7,150 bases of DNA from the NCBI GenBank assembly GCA_937880065.1, contig CALFMA010000556.1:1-7150 (forward strand), given 5' to 3'. Source of the DNA: an uncultured Ruminococcus sp. Its GTDB lineage: Bacteria > Bacillota_A > Clostridia > Oscillospirales > Ruminococcaceae. The notes under the pieces are model-generated. The model saw only the letters and a list, made by a program, of their open reading frames with translations. It searched no databases and was not told the DNA's origin. Made by a program: the position numbers and the translations under genes. Of the stretch, positions 4,795 to 7,150 are shown piece by piece. The stretch's first letter is position 1. Each line of letters opens with the position of its first letter.

Positions 4795-6804
4795 GTGAAA
4801 AAAATCAAATTAACAGTTATTATGATTTTACTATTCTTTCTCCATATAATAAACGGTGAATTATTTCAACGAGATATTAAATATTATCCTTCGTCAGCAT
4901 CAAATTTCCAATTCACCTCTCTGCCAACAAATAGCGATGATGATGTAATAAGTGATCTTTACAAGTGTGCCAAAGAAAATAATGTATTAATATATGTTGA
5001 ACTGCCACGTGCTTCAAATATTGCTTCATATGAACTTAACATATATTCTTCATCTGTCGATAGTATTAGGAATTATTTTAAAATACACTTTAATATTTAC
5101 GACAGAACATATAAAAGTATTTTTTCGGGGAATACGAATGTCAAATATTATGATATCAAAAGTGTTCCAAATCTTTATTCAAGCCCATGCATCTATATAC
5201 TCGGTGATGAACAAAATAAAGCTTCATTTATTAAGTCCTTTTCGTTAAAATATAACATAAGCAACATTAATGAGGAATTTAATAATCTCAATAACCGCAA
5301 GACAACGATGATGATTTTATTTGTAATAGGTTTAGTCTTATTATTGATGACATTATATGAACTTTCAATGAAAAGAAAGGAAAACGTAATATCTCTATCT
5401 CTCGGTGAGTCAGCTACCGCTATCATATTAAGAAATATTGCAGTTGATACCTGCATTCTATTGGCTGCATACTTTATTACACAAGTGATTCTTTCTCCAT
5501 ATACACAAAGTTATCATTATTTTTCTTTATCAGTAAAATACTATTTGTGTATTTTATGTGTTAATGCTCTTATTTACCTTAAAATAATATTTTACAGTTT
5601 CAGAAAAGCTTTTGCAAGAAATACTTCTGATGTTGAGTTATTGACTGTAAGCTATATAGTGAAATTCATTTCAACAACAATTGTTGTTTTAATAATGTTT
5701 CCATATTGCATATTCATAAGCAAAGCTATATCGTACAATAAACAAGAATCTTTTTTTTCAGAATTGAAAGATTATAAATATATAACTTTTGGACTAAATC
5801 AAAATATTCAAACGTCTGATTTTGAACAGGAACTAAATTATTTTTCTGTAATGAATCAGCTCTATGACGGATTATACATTAAGCATTTTAAGAATTCATC
5901 TCCAAAAATAATAATGAATATTACTTCCGAAAACAGTTCGTCACAGGCAATTTATTATAATAAATATAATAGTGAGTACTTGATTAGAATTGTCAAGGAG
6001 TTAAGTAAAATAGATTTAAGTGATAAGATATATATTTGTGTCCCATATGGTTCAGATCTTCTATTATCTAATAGAAGAGATATTATAGAATCCATAAAAA
6101 ATGAATATCTTGTTTGTTTAGACGAACTATATAATTACGATTGTGAAGTTGTTGAGTATAAGCCACAAAATGGGTTTATAAGTATTCAACCGTATTTAAG
6201 AGAAGGAAGCAAAATAATAAAAGAACCTATAGTAATTTTTAATAACATAGATGAAAGTATTGCAAATATAAACGGTACATTTAAAGCATCATTCTTAGGA
6301 CAGTTCAGAAACGTTATAATGTATAGAATGGACGAAAATGATTTTGTTGCTTATATGACTGAACAAGGAATTGACAAAAATGATTATCGATTTGTAGTTA
6401 CAAGCGTTTACGATACTTTTTTAGAGCAAAAAGCATTGATTAACAGGGAACTTTTAATTGTGAGCGTTATTAGTATAATGTTGATTTTGCTTCAAACAGG
6501 TATTATAATTTTTATTGTTAAATTAGAATATCGTGTTAAATCCTCAGAGTACTGCATAAAAAAACTTTTAGGATATTGTTCTTTTGAAATTAATCATTTT
6601 ATCTACTGTCATACTATTATCAACTATTTATTAGTAAATCTTATGCTCTTTATCTTTGCAAAGTCAAAAATAATGCCTAATATTGCTATTTATATCTCAA
6701 TTCAACTTATATCATTTATCATCGAATTAATCGTAATATCTGCATTCGGAAAAAAGATGAACAAAGTAAATATGAATAAAATACTGAAAGGGGGTAAACT
6801 ATGA
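4795..6804 (+). CDS. DUF1430-type bacteriocin-associated integral membrane protein (ABC permease-like)
   Basis: This protein of 669 residues (672 if begun at GTG 4786) fits the bacteriocin-associated membrane proteins (DUF1430) that accompany lactococcin-972-type genes. They are thought to work with the adjacent ABC ATPase in export or self-immunity. A first membrane segment lies near residues 5-20. A large, tyrosine- and asparagine-rich external domain follows to about 170. Next comes a membrane block (about 172-315) with the FtsX/MacB-like juxtamembrane stretch YELSMKRKENVISLSLGES. A second external domain spans about 320-550, and C-terminal helices lie near 552-577, 600-622 and 630-655. 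The stretch YRVKSSEYCIKKLLGYC near 585 again resembles the coupling region of FtsX-type permeases. The stop overlaps the ATPase start (ATGA). Length and topology suit the family. The exact transported substrate is unknown; the bacteriocin next door is the obvious candidate. Confidence 0.82.
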   Translation: MKKIKLTVIMILLFFLHIINGELFQRDIKYYPSSASNFQFTSLPTNSDDDVISDLYKCAKENNVLIYVELPRASNIASYELNIYSSSVDSIRNYFKIHFNIYDRTYKSIFSGNTNVKYYDIKSVPNLYSSPCIYILGDEQNKASFIKSFSLKYNISNINEEFNNLNNRKTTMMILFVIGLVLLLMTLYELSMKRKENVISLSLGESATAIILRNIAVDTCILLAAYFITQVILSPYTQSYHYFSLSVKYYLCILCVNALIYLKIIFYSFRKAFARNTSDVELLTVSYIVKFISTTIVVLIMFPYCIFISKAISYNKQESFFSELKDYKYITFGLNQNIQTSDFEQELNYFSVMNQLYDGLYIKHFKNSSPKIIMNITSENSSSQAIYYNKYNSEYLIRIVKELSKIDLSDKIYICVPYGSDLLLSNRRDIIESIKNEYLVCLDELYNYDCEVVEYKPQNGFISIQPYLREGSKIIKEPIVIFNNIDESIANINGTFKASFLGQFRNVIMYRMDENDFVAYMTEQGIDKNDYRFVVTSVYDTFLEQKALINRELLIVSVISIMLILLQTGIIIFIVKLEYRVKSSEYCIKKLLGYCSFEINHFIYCHTIINYLLVNLMLFIFAKSKIMPNIAIYISIQLISFIIELIVISAFGKKMNKVNMNKILKGGKL

Positions 6805-7150
6805 TTGTGATAAAAAAATTGTGCAAATCATTCGGCAGTAAAGTTATTTTTAGAGACTTTGACCTTGAAATAAAGGACGGAGAGTTTATCTTCCTATCAG
6901 GTGAAAGCGGATGCGGCAAAACAACACTTTTGAATATGATAGGAGGAATAGAACGACAGGATAGCGGAATAATAGAAATTGACGGAAAAAGAGTGTTTTC
7001 CGATAAAAAAGAACTTATGGCGCAATTTTGTATTGCCTATTGCGGTATTCTGAGTAAGCACAACCTGTGCGCCACCAGTATCACCGCCAAGTACATTTCC
7101 GAAGCAACCGGACTGAATATCGAGCGTCTGCTCACGGGTGAGCAGGGCGG
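6801..7150 (+). CDS. Bacteriocin-associated ABC transporter ATPase, N-terminal part, running in frame into methylglyoxal synthase
   Basis: The start ATG overlaps the DUF1430 stop, with a strong AAAGGGGG at 6787-6794. Residues 1-67 are a normal ABC ATPase beginning: MIVIKKLCKSFGSKVIF, then the Walker A motif GESGCGKTT (34-42) and LLNMIGGIERQDSGIIEIDGK. This is the partner expected for a DUF1430 protein, as the energising subunit of a bacteriocin exporter or immunity pump. From about residue 68 (DKKELM) the frame stays open but the sequence no longer reads as an ATPase. The Q-loop, signature LSGGQ, Walker B and switch histidine are not reached before the window ends. Instead it reads as methylglyoxal synthase, and GC content rises sharply from about 7020. 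As written, the ORF cannot encode a working ATPase. A recombination joint or a misassembly is more likely than a real fusion enzyme. Confidence 0.8.
   Translation, partial: MIVIKKLCKSFGSKVIFRDFDLEIKDGEFIFLSGESGCGKTTLLNMIGGIERQDSGIIEIDGKRVFSDKKELMAQFCIAYCGILSKHNLCATSITAKYISEATGLNIERLLTGEQG
7002..7150 (+). pseudogene. mgsA: Methylglyoxal synthase fragment fused in frame to the ABC ATPase
   Basis: Methylglyoxal synthase converts dihydroxyacetone phosphate to methylglyoxal in the cytoplasm. The segment reads DKKELMAQFCIAYCGILS, then KHNLCAT, ISEATGLNIERLLTGEQG. This lines up with family features: the DKK that follows the N-terminal ALIAH strand, the ATGTTG-like phosphate loop (here ATSITA), the EATGL helix and the GGDQQ region about to begin at the edge. 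The first strand, including the active-site histidine before DKK, is replaced by ATPase sequence, so this copy is broken at its start unless the joint is artificial. The phosphate loop also departs from the usual GTTG, which may be a lineage feature. Its high GC and different codon use contrast with everything between about 440 and 7000. It continues past the right edge. Confidence 0.75.

Noticed and set aside
4994..5456. Open frames of 84 and 87 codons on either strand within the DUF1430 gene
   Set aside because: Both overlap a long well-supported gene in other frames and show no independent signals.
6719..6919. 66-codon minus-strand frame over the DUF1430/ATPase overlap
   Set aside because: It is antisense to two coupled genes and spans the ATPase start; no support of its own.
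7020..7150. GC-rich right end first considered as an unknown minus-strand gene
   Set aside because: Minus-strand frames gave no recognisable protein, whereas the plus-strand frame aligns with methylglyoxal synthase.

Overview
The window is AT-rich DNA that reads as an accessory region from a Clostridia-class Firmicute. Ruminococcus-like relatives are my best guess, from protein style only. The evidence is strong Shine-Dalgarno sites, sigma-A type promoters, an agr-type peptide quorum-sensing system, a lactococcin-972-type bacteriocin cluster, and a fragment of a conjugative-element helicase.

Layout, left to right. Positions 1 to about 435 hold, on the minus strand, the C-terminal part of a large SNF2-type helicase of the kind carried by gut conjugative elements. 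It is cut off on its N-terminal side. A hairpin at 504-553 separates it from a complete agr-like circuit. The kinase gene agrC and the LytTR response regulator gene agrA form an overlapping pair on the minus strand (order agrA-agrC). Diverging from them on the plus strand are agrB (peptide protease) and agrD (a 48-residue signal precursor, too short for usual ORF cut-offs). The shared intergenic region (2593-2780) carries a sigma-A promoter for each side. Just upstream of the agrBD promoter is a pair of 14-bp direct repeats that looks like the AgrA operator.

Positions 3509-4000 contain no convincing gene. They start with a cluster of overlapping inverted repeats that probably ends agrBD transcription. 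Then come a secreted lactococcin-972-like protein (4001-4459), a 156-bp MITE-like element with terminal inverted repeats and TTAA target duplications (4491-4646), a 70-nt near-perfect hairpin (4703-4772), a DUF1430-type bacteriocin-associated membrane protein, and a translationally overlapping ABC ATPase.

The ATPase is normal through its Walker A motif. Near residue 68 it changes in frame into methylglyoxal synthase sequence, with an abrupt rise in GC. This is either a recombination junction at a short shared stretch or an assembly chimera. With the broken helicase on the left, it suggests that the agr-bacteriocin cassette is bounded by two non-native joints.

How the parts probably work together (inference): AgrB matures AgrD into a cyclic peptide, AgrC senses it, and AgrA activates agrBD. 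The neighbouring bacteriocin and its DUF1430/ABC partner are the likely density-controlled output. AgrD has no cysteine, so the peptide should be a serine lactone rather than a thiolactone.
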